Source: Pezizomycotina sp. ARF18 (Eukaryota > Ascomycota). Taken from it: 64,000 nucleotides of DNA. The translations under genes and the position numbers were made by a program. Location of the stretch: contig AZLU01000018.1 of the NCBI GenBank assembly GCA_002224055.1, positions 215,147 to 279,146 of the forward strand, written 5' to 3'. The notes under the pieces were generated by a model. That model saw nothing but the letters and a program-made list of their open reading frames with translations. It had not been told where the DNA came from and did not search any database. Numbering within the stretch: the first letter of the stretch is position 1; each line of letters opens with the position of its first letter. Positions 46,001-59,128 of the stretch are shown here, one piece after another.

Positions 46001-49000
46001 ACATGATCATGTTTTATGGCCGATCATTTACGAAAAACAATGTGAAACGGATTGTACGGAGATGGTATAAAACACCGATCGAAGGGCTGGAGGGCAGTCT
46101 ATGTTAGAAACCTACGCCGATGGTTCAGCCCGCGAACAAAGCAACTCATACTCCAAGAATTTTCAATTTCCCACATGGAACGAAGGTCTATGATATTACA
46201 GCACTTCTAGGCTACCGAGGGATAGTTCAGATGCGCATCTTCGCAAAGCTGGAGTTGATTTTCCCATAGGCGTTTTAGGATCTGGCAGATATCCACGCAG
46301 ATTGGATAAACCAACGCGAATATACTATTCCAATTCATCCTGCAGCTTGGTCGACCTCAACGCATAGAAGTCGAATGAAACCCAAGTTGATTCCCGTATG
46401 AATGTACGAAAGCATGGGTAGATGACGCGCCCGAAGATAAACGAGCGCGTCTAAACCTCGTGTCCGGTGGCCCCATGCCATAGAGCTCTAACTATTTATT
46501 ATAGAAGAACTAGATACCCTTCCTTACCTACTGATCACTACGAGTATGGCGAAACATTTTGCTATAAGAATTCTACGCAGGTCACGGAAAAAGCAGATCT
46601 CTTGGCTATCAAATATCTCTGCTTGTCATAAAATCACCGTAGAAACGGCCAAACAGATGGGAGCAGACGTTCCATAGACACCTGCTGCTGTTTTTCGTCT
46701 TGCGAGTTGAATGTACCGCACTTCAGGGTAGATTATATCAGCATGGCTTGCCTTGGGATGATATGGCATGTACCGCTGGAATGCGACGTTGTTCTATCGC
46801 GAAAAACGAACTCCCATTATTATAGACCAGACGGAGGAAGATTATATGTGGTAATTGGAGAGCATTTCTCCTGCAATCGAAGTCCAACTGTATAAGAGGT
46901 AAAATAGCTGTCTCTCGCTCAACGGATAATTTGATGCGAATATTCTCCTCACGTCGCAATGTGGCTCCTTCAACCGCGGGATGTAGAATTAATAGAGGCC
47001 AGTTGACTAACCGGGTATAATTCTACAAAAAACTTGGAGATCTCGTCGAAGAACAAGCAGATTAAACCTCGTACTCCTTCATAGTGCTACGGCATATTTA
47101 CCTAAACTAAGGTGTGGAGAAGGACCACATACCCGGTTTTACTTACTGATTATAATATTATGAATACTGCAACGAGGCTTCCTGTAGGCGTACTATACAG
47201 ATCCGAAGAACCATAGAAATGGCTGTACCCCGGTATTTATAGCCATCGGCATGGGTTTTCTTTCCATAAATAGCTGTAGAAAGCTTCAAACAGGATAAAG
47301 GCGCTTCTTCTATGAGCAATTCGTTACTATCATCTGCGCGACGAGCCAATTTTATCGCGCTTGGGTGGAGCATATTAGTGCTGACCCATCATTAAAGTGG
47401 ACCTAAGGTTCTATACTTTGCGGAGAAGGAGCTGAGGAAGAGAAGCGTCCGTTGTTGTAGACGAAAAAGAGGAGAAGGCCATATACCACCAGTTTTACTA
47501 AATCGTTAAGGTCATCCAGTAGCTAAAAGTATCACTCCCTAAAGATACTTATTACTAGAATCGCTAACCGAACATCAAACCCTGGTGATTTGAAGTCAAT
47601 GATACTCGTTTCTACTTTCACATCCACATACGGACGGCCCAATTGTTATTTTTCGAGGACCAGGACTAATGTTTGGAAGATATTTGAGGACACCCAGTGA
47701 ACATTGAAAGGGGGAGAAGGAGAGGGAACCCGGTAATCCTAGCTAGCGGAACAAAGACTTCGTGGTACACCAGCATCGGGCAGGCCGTAACTTACAATAT
47801 CTTATGGCATGACTCCACGGGCAACGAGACGGCACACACGATACCGGGAGTAAATTTCCTAGAACGGCGTCACGAAGATATAAATGACTTGAGTGTAAAC
47901 CTCAGGCAGAATCTGACGAGGCAATAGCAAGTGTGCGTGTAGTTGAGAGCTTGCAGCATACCGTATAGACGAGGCCTACTTACCGGGTCTGTGGAGACCC
48001 CCGATAGTAGTAAAAACATTTAACGGGCACATATCGCTCTCGCAATATAGACAACTAACTAACAGCGTAAAACTATATGGTACTGCTATGGAACAGGGTT
48101 GGAAAATAAGCTATAGAAGCGAACTCGTGCCTAAGCTAACTGTAGAATGCGCTTTTGCCAACATAGATGCAAGTGGGGAAGAAATGTGAAAAGCTTAAGC
48201 TTCCCAGCCACTGGCCTTATATTACATCTAGAACCACGTTCCTCAAGTTTAACGCCATCCAGTTCTTCAGGGAGATTGTCCAAGCTTAAAAAAGGGAGTG
48301 CTTGTGTTTCTTTTGCCTTGGCGGTCGAAACAACATGCTTCGACATATATTCGAATGCTAAATGTCAGAAGACGCCAATCTATATTGTAGAAGAAGTCAA
48401 TACCATAAACTTATTACTATTCGTTTTACCCTTCTATATAGCTGTCAGCTTCTTTTCCACTATTTTCATTAAGTTACCTAATGTTTCTCGAATCATCGAG
48501 TATTTACGCTTCTGTCCCTTGTGTCCCATATCGAAGAAATAAAACAACAGTCTACTAACGATTGTACAATCAAAGAATACACCATGAATTCGAACTTATA
48601 TTACGCGAATTAAACCGCGAGCTGGTAAATTATCGGGGTGTCCCCTTAGCCCATAAATCACTCTTGTTCAATGCTCTCGCAAGCGTGGTCGTTCATAACG
48701 ATTTCAATATTCTGAGGTAGATCAATAGCTATCTCCATAGCAGCAACGACTTACAATGTCCACAGAGAAGACATGCGTTGGGCATCCTATCTTGGCAACC
48801 AATCTTCCGAAATTCTAGCAGGAGAATTACTATTTACGGGTTATAGCTCTAAGATGCTGCTGCGTTGCGTCCATAATCAACGAAGCGGTCAATGAATAAA
48901 CGCTCAAGTTATAACCAATTATTAAACAGGCTAGCACCGAGAAGTTCTGTGATCGCATCGGGATCCAAACCTTGCTGCATAATGATGATTAATACTCGTC

Positions 49001-52000
49001 CCATCTGTTCGATAATAAATTATCTACTATCAGCCTGTCAATGGGAGATGATAATTTCGTGATCCGTTTACGCGAATTACTCGAGGAAAGGATTGAAGTT
49101 ATCTTTCGGTGAGGTAACCTTGTATCAAGGTATCGAAAAGAATAATACTCGATTTCGCGAAAAAGTCAGAAGACATGTCATAGGGTCTGACTGAGAAGTA
49201 TCCGCACACAAAAGCAGATCCTCGAACATAACTTTATCATTTTCATCGGAGTTTGCAAACAAAATATAGGTTCACAGTCAAGGCACATACAAGAAATCAA
49301 TTCAGGTCGTCTCCTTAGATTCCCAGGGCCGCTTACATACAGATATGTAGACTGGAAGTACTCAGAGACGATGTGAAAAGGTGATAACAAAAAAAAAAAA
49401 TTTGGTTCAACTCTAGATATATCCTATTTACCAGCAACACAGTTAGAAAAAAGCGTAAGGGCGGAACTCGAATCATAGCCTAGAGAGAAACACCCTGATT
49501 AGCTCAGCTAAACACATATTCACGTACACAGGCCCCCACGACATTTTGCTGACAGGTGATATTAAGTTTTACTAGCACGATGCTCATCCATACAACAATT
49601 CAACGAAAACGTATCCACTCGTTGAAGAAAAAGTCGAGATTAACCCATATCACTTGAGAAATCTAAGCGCCAAGATGGTCTAAACTCGAATTATAGCGGT
49701 TCTTTCTCAGCATCACTATTGTAAGCTACTTATATATAAGTATTCCAATCGACTTAGACGGTTCCTCAACATTTTCTCAGTAGCGGGCTAGTAGGAAATC
49801 AGGAAGAGATCTTGCCAGACATACTTCTCCACGAGTTGAACGCACCCTTCCATAGGTGAGCGTGTTCTCAAAGAGGAGAGGCAAGTGGCGATAAACCCTA
49901 GCAACTCGAAAACTCGAAAGCCAACGAATACGAAGGACTCAACCGAAGCTATTGATCTCAATACAATGCAGAACTTCTGGTATCCGAAATTTAGATGCAA
50001 TAAAACCCCCAACCCAAAAGTAAAAGGCGACGCTGTCTTCGCAAGATATTTAGTGGGAGCAACGTTGCTCTGCTTACATCGCGACTTTCATAGTAGTTTA
50101 CGACCAATCTTAGCTAGCTGAAATCCGGAAGTGTCCGATCGGTTCAAGCAAGTTGATAACATGAATCTTAACCGGAAGAGAAAAAGCTCATAAGCATTTA
50201 ATGGGGGCCATGCTACGGCAGCATAGCTATCGGAGCTTCAACAAGAGCCTAGCAATTGGGTGATGAGCCATACATAAATGAGCTTACATTGATCTTCTTC
50301 GAAGGAACGATAAGCTCAAGGCTAACTTGATAGTATGCATTGCGTATAACAAAACGGATTCAAACTACAGCTCAGCCTTGCTGTGGTCCATGTTATATCC
50401 TGGGGAACATTTCGGGTGAGATGGAGAATCAGGATGTATAAAAAGTACTTGACATTAGCACGCTGCGATTGGTGGAGCACCTGATATTCTTGTAATCGCA
50501 AAATCTATCAGCAGAACACCAATCATGATCCTATTGCTCGTTTTGCTGCATATGATTTATACTAAGAGTTCCTTCTATACCGCTTGTCACCGCTGATACG
50601 CTCCAAATGTCTAAGAAATTCGGTTTAAGGAGATAAATGAGTTACGGAAACTGGGAAGAAAAAGAATCTATCACAGTGCCCTAATTTCCAAGGGATATTT
50701 CCCGAATAAGGTCTCGTAAACCTCAAACCATATTTTGGCAGTCGCTTGAAATGCGAAGCCCATCATATATCAAGTTCTTTACTAGTAATTCGAGAAGCGT
50801 GGAACCAGGACGATACAAAGTATTGCTGTAGCTAGTGAAGCCGACCTGGAAGGTTTTTCGGGCATAGATCTCGATCAAATTAACGCAGAACCGGTGTATA
50901 GAGCGAGCACCCGCTTTCAAATGATAGCGCCAAGCCAGAAAAAAGGTGGATTCGAGTGATATCCTATCCCCAATGTGGAGAGCGCTTGCTACCGACTATA
51001 ATTGTTTGTTTATACATTGACAACCATCGCCGCCGATACTCAAGCGATTTCGATGTTTCTTCGTACGAATTTTGATTAGCATTCTCACTAATAACTTAAG
51101 AGAAAGGAGCCGAAAGATACTGGAGTATCAGAGTAAACCTTCACGAGGCGGATACCTGACATACCTCGAGGTACTCGAGACTAATAGCATCGAATCAATA
51201 GAGATACTTAGTTGAGACGAATTCAAGATCACAACGCCCAGTCCTTCAATATTTATAGAGAGTTCTACGACGTCATACTCCGTAAATTGCACGATGTTTA
51301 GAATAAAACGCGGTGCTGTCACCATATATCTATTTTGTGTCCTATTTTCGTATGGGGAGAGCAAAAAGTATATAAATCAAGCTCCATACCGCGCCGATAT
51401 ATCGTTACGTGGCATGATGTTCAATATTTCGACGGCTCACAAGGTTAGATTGTGTGTGGATGCACGGCAGATGGACACGCGAATTAAAATGCGCATCTCT
51501 ACCTAGTTCGATACGAAGTAAAGAAAGTATCAGCGCTATGGAACCTTGGACAATACGTTATCCATACCCATTTTTGCTCCTTCGTCGCCATAAAAAAAAA
51601 AAAAAAAAAAAAAAAACCGTCGGGCGTCGTTTCTTTTATATTTGTGTGGAATTTAGACGTTCGTTATCCATATCTTGATATTCTAGGGCGATCTTCATTC
51701 TCTGATCATTAGAATTGTGAGAGCTCTAATGTAAAAATAATGTGCATTGATCTCATCTTGGAACCTGATAACAGACGGCATATTCTCACTTCGTTATACA
51801 CAAGTTTTACCAAATACGCCATGTTGAACATACTAAGAAGAATAGATTTTGCAAAAATTCCATAAAGACGATATTTCTATCCAAAAACCCGAGCCTGCTT
51901 GTTTCAAGTCGGCTGCTGCCGTACTACTCATAAAAATTTTTTTAGAGAAGAGGCTATTAGTTCTATAAATAGAAACGATTCTGGAAGATAATCTCGGAAC

Positions 52001-54462
52001 GAAACGAAACGAAGAACACGAGGGGCTACAAACAATGACAAGAGCCTCACAATAATATTCATTTTATAAAAACTATATTCTCTTTTAGCTAGCGAAGATT
52101 TAAAATCTGTTTCAATATAAAATAAACTATTCTTATTCAATAGTAGATGGCGGTTTGGTCGGATGCGTCGGCGCGGGAACGCTGAGGCTTATCCAAGAAA
52201 AACGCACGGATGTTGAGGCTGTAAGCTAGTCCAGCCCTATAAGATCGAAGCAAAAATACAAATCGTCTCGAGGGTTCATTGGTTATAGTCTCTTTTGCTC
52301 ACGTAAGGTTCCCTATTGACATTTCCACAGCCTTATAAGACTCGGGAGTGGGTTCGAGAAAAGACAGCGTGGTCTGTTTTCCGCATGAATCAGATTTACA
52401 CGAGCTCTGCAACAGGAATTCATGCAAAAGCGATCTTATTTTGTTTCGTTTCGTTTCCGTGGTCCAAAATACGCACTTCGGAAACGAGGTGTTCTCCCTT
52501 TTTTTCAAGTGAATTCGATTAAGCTTTGAGTCTTGCCGAATCGATGAAGACGTCAAAAAAAAAAAAAAAAAAAGAAGGGAATTTAAACGATAAACAGATG
52601 TCCATGAACAATCTCGAAGACATAGAAATGGAAAATACCTAGGGGAAAACAAAAACGACAGTTGAGGTTGAGTTGAAACGTTTTTTTTTTTTTTTTCTTT
52701 TACCCGAAGTAATAATTCTTCCTCATGATTGGATATCGATCTCTTTTTTTCCTTCTCGGTTGCTTCGCCAGAATAGTCTAAGGTTCGGCAAAGCTCTCGT
52801 GTCAAAAAATAGAACATTCCAAGGGTTCTTCTATATCAGTAGTATCAGACCAGTATCCATTGGCTATAACTGTGATAGATGTATGGAAGAAGGAAAAATT
52901 TCTTCTTTTTGATTTTAATTCTCCTGCAGGGCCGTAGTTTCATGCGAGCCATTCATGTACCCGTACTTACCTGTGGACTCAGCTGGTATAGTATTCAATT
53001 TCCAGGGAATTGAGGGGTCCAGTCCAGACAAAAGAGCATGGGCGTGTTCCGGCGACCTAAAAAGGGCAAAGTCCGGATACAAACGGTCTTTCTATTTCCG
53101 CGCAACAGTACTGAAGAACAAGAATAGTGTTTGATTAATCCTTGCGCCGTAAGTATATTGAAATGCGATGTCGTGCACTTAGTGGGATCTGGAACAGGCC
53201 GATCCCGTTCCATTTCCTCAGAGTTCCTTCTTTTTACGAGTTTCGAAAAAAAAAAAAAAGGGAAGCACCGTCCTTCCACCCTAACCACCTCTTTCGAGGG
53301 GGAATGTCAATGTATCGACCTGCATTACGAGGCAGCCACTGACCAAACAAAAAAAAAAAAAAAAAAAAAAAAAAAAAGCACGAGGGGACTAAACCTTGTT
53401 GGAATGAAAGCAAAGCGGCAATTGACATCGTGATGACGGTAGAGACCTGTTCGAGGCCGAAAGCTCGTGAGTTCAATCATACAAGCTCCAATAGTAGACG
53501 GCGAGATAGTAATCGCAATGTGAAGCAAATGAAAACAACAAGAATAGGAGAGAAGAGGGCTAGAAAGAAGACGCCGTAAGGAATGAGACTGTAGCATGAA
53601 CCACGACGTAACAGTGACATCTTCTCGGGGTAAGAGATTCGATTATCTAGAAAAACCCCGAAATCGCGGATTTGAATGAAGGACAAGTACCTTTTGTGCG
53701 TAAGTTGTATAGGATAGGTACAATATAGCTTCTTGGCAGTTCGGATTTTATTCTTTAAAATTGCTCGTCATGAAACGAAACAGTGTGAGAGAGAAGATGC
53801 AATGTGGCTCTTTCCACAAAGCAAATAAAAAAAATAAAATAAAATAAAATAAAATAGAAATAGAAAAATAATAAAAATAAAATAAAAAATAAAATAAAAT
53901 AAAAATCGAAAGGGGTAACAAGACCTCAATACTAATAAAACAGGCACCAAAAATTGAAAAGAAAGCTGAGATCTCACTCACATAAAAGCCAACCACCGTC
54001 TACTACTTACTTATAATCAATAATAATAATAATATTTATTATAGAAACTAAGTACTTGAATATTTAAAAATAATTTATTTATCCCCATTCTATTCGTTAC
54101 TTTCAATCTGATATATATATATATATATTCTTTCCGTCTCCTGTGATCTTTAAGAGGTTTTCTTCTTCTCTTTCTTTTGCTTCATCGTTTCCTCCCGAAT
54201 AAGCTTTGAACCTTCTCATAGGTCTGTTCTAGAGCTCCACCCTCGGCTCTTCTTTGTGTATACTTTTCCCTCCCCTAAACATCATCCACACAGCCAGGTA
54301 AACTTCCTCTCCTTCGACTGCTCACCTCGTATGCCATTGAAACCGGCCTTCGTTTTGAGCTCAGCATCGCTAATATTTGTCCTCTTAAAGATCTCAACTC
54401 TCCTATCGTCTTCGCACGAACTACAAACGAGTAAAAAAAAACCGACTCCCCCTTTTTGAAAG
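43081..54462. other. Gene-poor tract of about 11 kb
   Basis: I see no assignable gene. Many short open frames exist on both strands (for example 44693-45040 +, 46707-46895 +, 47697-47927 +, 48147-48542 +, 49885-50121 +, 52299-52817 -), with no family motif. From about 44.6 to 51.5 kb long homopolymers are almost absent, unlike the rest of the window, and base composition is even. Some plus-strand runs near 46130-46380 have sparse stops and look weakly protein-like. Possible nature: old, heavily mutated intergenic or mobile DNA; unproven. Confidence 0.5.
53825..53905. repeat. AATAA/AAATA low-complexity array
   Basis: Imperfect 5-bp AAAAT/AATAA repeats over about 80 bp, interrupted by GAAATAG units. 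Confidence 0.85.
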
Positions 54463-55871
54463 ATGTCGCAGATAAGAGGAACAGCAGGTTATCACCTCAA
54501 CAGCCAACCAAGGCAGTTCGGCATGATGCCCAACAACAACGCCACGTCGGACCCTTCGCCACTGGATGCGATCAGGGAGCAGACGAGTAAGGTCGAGGAT
54601 TACATAGAATCTCTCGCTGACCCAATCAAGCCGTAAGTGCCTTTTGGTCTTCTTTTTTCTTACTAGGAGGGTTTTTTAGGCGATGGTGGGAAAAGCGCTT
54701 TTTTTTTTTTTTTTTTGATGTGGGATTTTCGACCCACCAAAAAATTCCGTCCCACCAAATTTCATCCCAACTGCGCACAGCTTTAACAATTTTAGGGCAG
54801 CTTTGCTAACATCTTCCACCTCATGTTCGCAGTTATCTTCCGCCCATTGGACGCTTCCTCTCGTCGTCACCTTCTTCGAAGACTCCATCCGTATCATCAC
54901 CCAATGGTCGGAGCAGCTGAAATACCTGAAAGATTACAGACACAGTACGATCACACGATTTTCCCTCAATTTTTTTTAAAACGATTTTCTCTTTGCGTTC
55001 TCTGGCCTTCTTTGGCAGCTAGCTGAATGGAAAACTAACTTCAATTGCTTCCCCCTTCGCTCAACAGTTCCATGGGGTTTAACGCATATCTTTCTGCTCG
55101 GTAACGTCATCGCCATGTGCGTCTGCTCCACCATGATCATCGCCCGCCGTCACTCCGAATACGCCGTCGGTGGCCTCATCGGCGTCGTCATCACTCAGGC
55201 TCTCGCTACGGTCTCATCTTCGATCTCAACTTCTTCCTCCGCAACTTGTCCGTCATGGGTGGTCTCCTCATGGTTCTCTCCGACTCCTTCGTCAGGAAGA
55301 AGTTTCGCCTTCGCCGGCCTGCCGCAGCTCGAGGAAAGGACAAGAAGATGTGGATCCAACTCGCCGGCCGCATCCTCCTCATCTTCCTCTTCATCGGTTT
55401 CGTTTTCAGCGGCGAGTGGAGCTTCAGCCGCATCCTCGTCAGCGTCTTGGGTTTCTTCGCGTGCGTGATGGTCGTTGTCGGTTCAAGGCCAAGTGGAGCG
55501 CCATGTTCCTCGTCATGCTTCTGAGCATCTTCAACATCTAATAAACAACTTCTGGACTGTAAGCATGAACTCCCCCCTCTGCTAACTAATGGATCGCTCA
55601 ATTGTGACATTTATGAAGGAGCTGTAGCTAACTAAACCTCGTTTCTAGCTCCACGAACATCACCCGCACCGCGACTTTGCCAAGTACGATTTCTTCCAGA
55701 TCCTCTCCATTGTGTAAGTAGCTTCGATACTCTCTGCCCTCTAATTCCCAATTCGCAAGTGCTTAGCGCAAATTGCTAACTTGACGTGCTCTGAATAGTG
55801 GTGGTCTGGTTCTCCTCGTAAACATGGGCCCGGGACAGATGAGTGTGGACGAGAAGAAGAAGGTCTACTAG
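54463..55871 (+). CDS. ERV29: ERV29/SURF4 ER-to-Golgi cargo receptor, five exons
   Basis: Polytopic cargo receptor that packages soluble secretory proteins into COPII vesicles. Exons: 54463-54632, 54833-54944, 55068-55558, 55649-55713, 55799-55871, all with GT-AG introns. Exon 1 starts MSQIRGTAGYHLNS and carries EQTSKVEDYIESLADPIKP. Exon 2 encodes YLPPIGRF and, after a lost base, VVTFFEDSIRIITQWSEQLK. Exon 3 encodes PWGLTHIFLLGNVIAM, RRHSEYAVGGLIGVVITQAL, GLIFDLNFFLRNLSVMGGLL, GRILLIFLFIGFVFSGEWSF and KAKWSAMFLVMLLSIFNI. Exons 4-5 encode LHEHHPHRDFAKYDFFQILS and GGLVLLVNMGPGQMSVDEKK, ending KVY; di-lysine-type residues before the last Val-Tyr fit an ER-retrieval tail. Four or five one-base losses (for example in the QALGYGL and NIFINN regions) break an otherwise perfect gene. 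Confidence 0.95.
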
Positions 55872-56209
55872 ACGAAAAAACTGGCAGCAGAAATTCGAAT
55901 TTTTCCTTCTCTCGACTCGTTTACTCAGTACACAAATAAAAATATCCACCGGCAAAAAAAAAAAAAAAAAACATTTGAAAATTAAGGGAAAAATTCCAAT
56001 CATCATTATTCATGGGGGAAAGTAAGCGCGATACACCTTAAAACAAAAACTCATTTAACGAATATTTCATGTTTTTAACGCGTCGCACGAATAACATTAA
56101 AAGATGGAATACGTGTGGAGGGGAAGACTGTAAAGGAACAAAAAGATAAAATAAAAGGGAGCAATCAAGAGAAGAAAAAAAAGTTAGAGCTATGAGTTTT
56201 TCTTTTTCA

Positions 56210-56240
<31 letters not shown>

Positions 56241-56697
56241 TACTACTTTTGTACTACTATTCGCGGTTATTTTAGTTTTTCCGATCATTTTGTATTTATC
56301 AAATATGTTCACTTTATCTTAATGCTTCACTGTCGAAGGAATTTATTATATATGACATCATAATCTTTTACTTTGATAATAACGGGGGAGTGGGACGGGA
56401 AAAGGCTTTCTTGGATTATCCCTCCTGACATGATAAGCGAGATGCAGATTGTGTTCCTGACAGCTACAGATTCGTATGCCCATCTGTAAGCTGTATATTA
56501 GCAGCGGTACGTAAAATCAGTCGACTGAAGCCTGCGCGTATGAACCTTTCCGCTTATACTGCAATATTTATTACATCTTAATTACAACCCAAAGCTTCGG
56601 GTTCTTCTCCCCGAAACATATCTACAATTCTCCTCTTTATTTAGCAAAAGTACTATCTATATCCTACAAAAATACCAATCCACTCATTCTCTCCCTC
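55872..56697. other. Intergenic between convergent genes, with (ACT)n
   Basis: 3' flanks of ERV29 and the rhomboid gene. An A run lies near 55954-55972 and an (ACT)n microsatellite at about 56210-56247. No gene. Confidence 0.6.
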
Positions 56698-58225
56698 TTA
56701 TTTACTACCGCCCAACTTCCTCGTCAGTTCCTCCCGCATCTGCTCCCTCTTCCTCCTACTACGCTCGTAAATCATCCACATGAAAACAACACCCGCGGCT
56801 AACCCGCTAAGGTGCGCTACCCTGTCGATGTTCGGCATTAAAGTTCGTCGCCCAGGATACGGCTTCGATCGGGCTGCAGCGGTGACGGCTTGAATGGCCG
56901 TTATGTCGAAGAAGGGAAGAGGAGGAGCGGAATTGTAACTGGAGATTATCGATTAATAATTTCTTTTCTTTTTTTTGGTTGAGAGGATGTATACTAGGGG
57001 AGGAAGAATTTACTCTGGGTTCAAGTACGCGAACGCGCCCATCATGCCGAAGACCGCGCCGCTGGCGCCGAGGGCTGATATGTGCAGGTTACCGCGGAGG
57101 ACGTTGAAGGCGAGGCTGCGAAGGACGCTACGGCGCCCGCGAGCAGTACATCGCGAGGAAATTGCCGCGGCCGATTTGGTCACAGACTATTTCTCAGATT
57201 ACGTTATATGAGCTCGTGCCAATCCTAGATAGAATAGAAGAAGGGTGGGGTATTAGAGAGAAGGAAGTATAAGTCGTACAAGTAGCCCCCACAAAACAAC
57301 ACCAACATGTTCGCCGCCAAATGGCTAAACTGCTGATGACTAAACACCGCACCTAACATACTAAACGCGTGCGGCGTCGCGGGTATGATGATGAAGTTCT
57401 TGTTCATGAACCTCCACAAGGGTGGAAACTTCCAATAGGAAGAATTGCGGTGTTGAACGCTATTATTCCGCCGATCGTGGCGAGGGATTGGGGTGTCGGG
57501 GAGCCAGCGGTCCTTTTGGGGCGGTGGTTTTATAGGTGAACGCGAAACTGTGGAAGCGGCTAGGACGAGAAGGTGAAGAGGAGGGAGGGGAGGAGGCGTT
57601 TCAGCTGTTGGAAACAGCGTTTTTGTTAGTGGTGAAATCTTTTCTCATAGTAACATTGAAATGTACATTTTTTCGCTTGGGGAATAGGAATTGTGAAAGG
57701 GGATTGTTTACGGTTGTATTCTCCGGCGGTACTTCGCGTCCGACAGCTGCGCCCGCTGCCGGTAGTATTTCACCCACTCCGGTTCCTCCTTCTTCTCCCA
57801 CTTCTCGACCTGGTGGACCGGTTCTTCCTCCTCCCGCGCGGGTACTACCTCATTGTTAGACCTTGGTTTCCGCGAAGACGGCTTCGGCGACGTCAACGGC
57901 GGTCCGGCGGGAACATCCTGCCCGCTGCCGCGGCGGAGGTCGTGGAGAAGAAGCATATCGAAGTTGGACTTTGGGCGGTTACGTAGCGTTTGAATGGTGA
58001 AGGTGAGGTGGACGGCGAGAGTTTCGATGGGAGTGGGCGGGTCGAGGTTGAAGAGAAGCGGAGGCTTTGTCGTGTTGGAAAAGGTCTTGCGGTATTTGGA
58101 GAGGAGATCGCTCGTGTTATACGTAAGGCAATCGAGGGTGTGGATGACGAGGAGTAGAGGTAGATAGCGAACGGCAGGGACGCCGATAAGCCCCACGGCG
58201 TCGGTCGGATGATGGATTGTAGCAT
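56698..58225 (-). CDS. PCP1: Mitochondrial rhomboid protease (Pcp1/PARL type)
   Basis: Intramembrane serine protease of the mitochondrial inner membrane. From the ATG at 58225 the N-terminus (MLQSIIRPTPWGLSASLPFA...) is Ser/Arg-rich, free of acidic residues and contains RFSSTSTRP, a typical matrix-targeting presequence. Further along are a WVKYYRQRAQLSD-like segment in another frame (57700-57760) and MNKNFIIIPATPHAFSMLGA with FSHQQFSHLAANMLVLF (57300-57415), the conserved H-x2-xN helix. The catalytic GASG motif follows in LHISALGASGAVFGMMGAFA (about 57040-57095), and VAHLSGLAAGVVF with the catalytic His lies near 56790-56825. The basic tail YERSRRKREQMREELTRKLG ends at 56698. Short introns and frame slips separate the pieces. 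The Ser and His of the dyad are both visible. Confidence 0.88.
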
Positions 58226-59128
58226 CGTCCGCGGAGCTGATGGGTGAACGCACTCCGACTAGTAAGAAGATAAGTTAAGGAGGATTGTTAGCTCATGATT
58301 TAATTCCCGAAAAACAGGGGCGAGGGTTTGAAATTGAAGAAAGAGATTCCTGGACGGTGGTAGGACGGAGAAGATTAGGACCCACGGCCGAAATTCTGGA
58401 GTGACGAAGGAAAAAAAAAAAAAAAAGAAAAAAAAAAAGTGGTGCAAAATTAGCGACGGTGCGCTTAATTTAGACGAGAGAAGCGCTGAATGACCGCATC
58501 TGTACTAGGTATGATGAGGTATGTTCCTTTAAATACAATCGTATGATTGCTCGTGCTTTTACTGTATGTAGTAACAAAAGAATCTTGCTCCGCTGTTGCC
58601 CGATTGGTTATCTAATTCTCACATCTGCTTCCCCGGCCCTATTCCCTATAACATGGATTCGTTATCTACCTTATGTCTTCTCAGGACCAGCTCTAGCTTA
58701 TAAATTATTCACTATGCTTTCTCAGTGCTTTCTCTTAAGTGCAATGATAACATTGTTAGCTATTGTCTTTAAGAAGTACAATAATACATGTCCATTTTGA
58801 ACAGCTAATATAACCAACCAAGTGCAATTTATCGGCGGACAATAATAACAAAAGTTTGAGCGGAGGCTCAGTACTTCAAAATTGGGAATCATATCTTCAT
58901 TAGGTGTTATTGGACGATTAATGAAAACAGGAAAGTGAAGCAAGTTAAATGTAGACCAAAAAGTAAAAGTAGGATCGCAAAGTTAAAGTAAGCGTAAAAG
59001 AATTTGCAACGGATTAAAGCAGATATTATCAGATGAAGCCGAAGAAATCAAAAGCAAAGGCGTTGATTATCAAAGGAACAAGGAGAGAATATGGAAGATG
59101 AATAAATAAAGTTGTGAGTAGAGGCGAA
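58226..59128. other. Intergenic
   Basis: Upstream of the rhomboid gene and downstream of the GTPase gene. The frame 58543-58800 (+) is hydrophobic but unrecognised. Near 58410-58440 there is an A-rich run broken by one G. Confidence 0.45.

Noticed and set aside
43081-52300. Reverse transcriptase, transposase or integrase remnants in the gene-poor tract
   Set aside because: No catalytic motif, terminal repeat or long coherent frame could be found.
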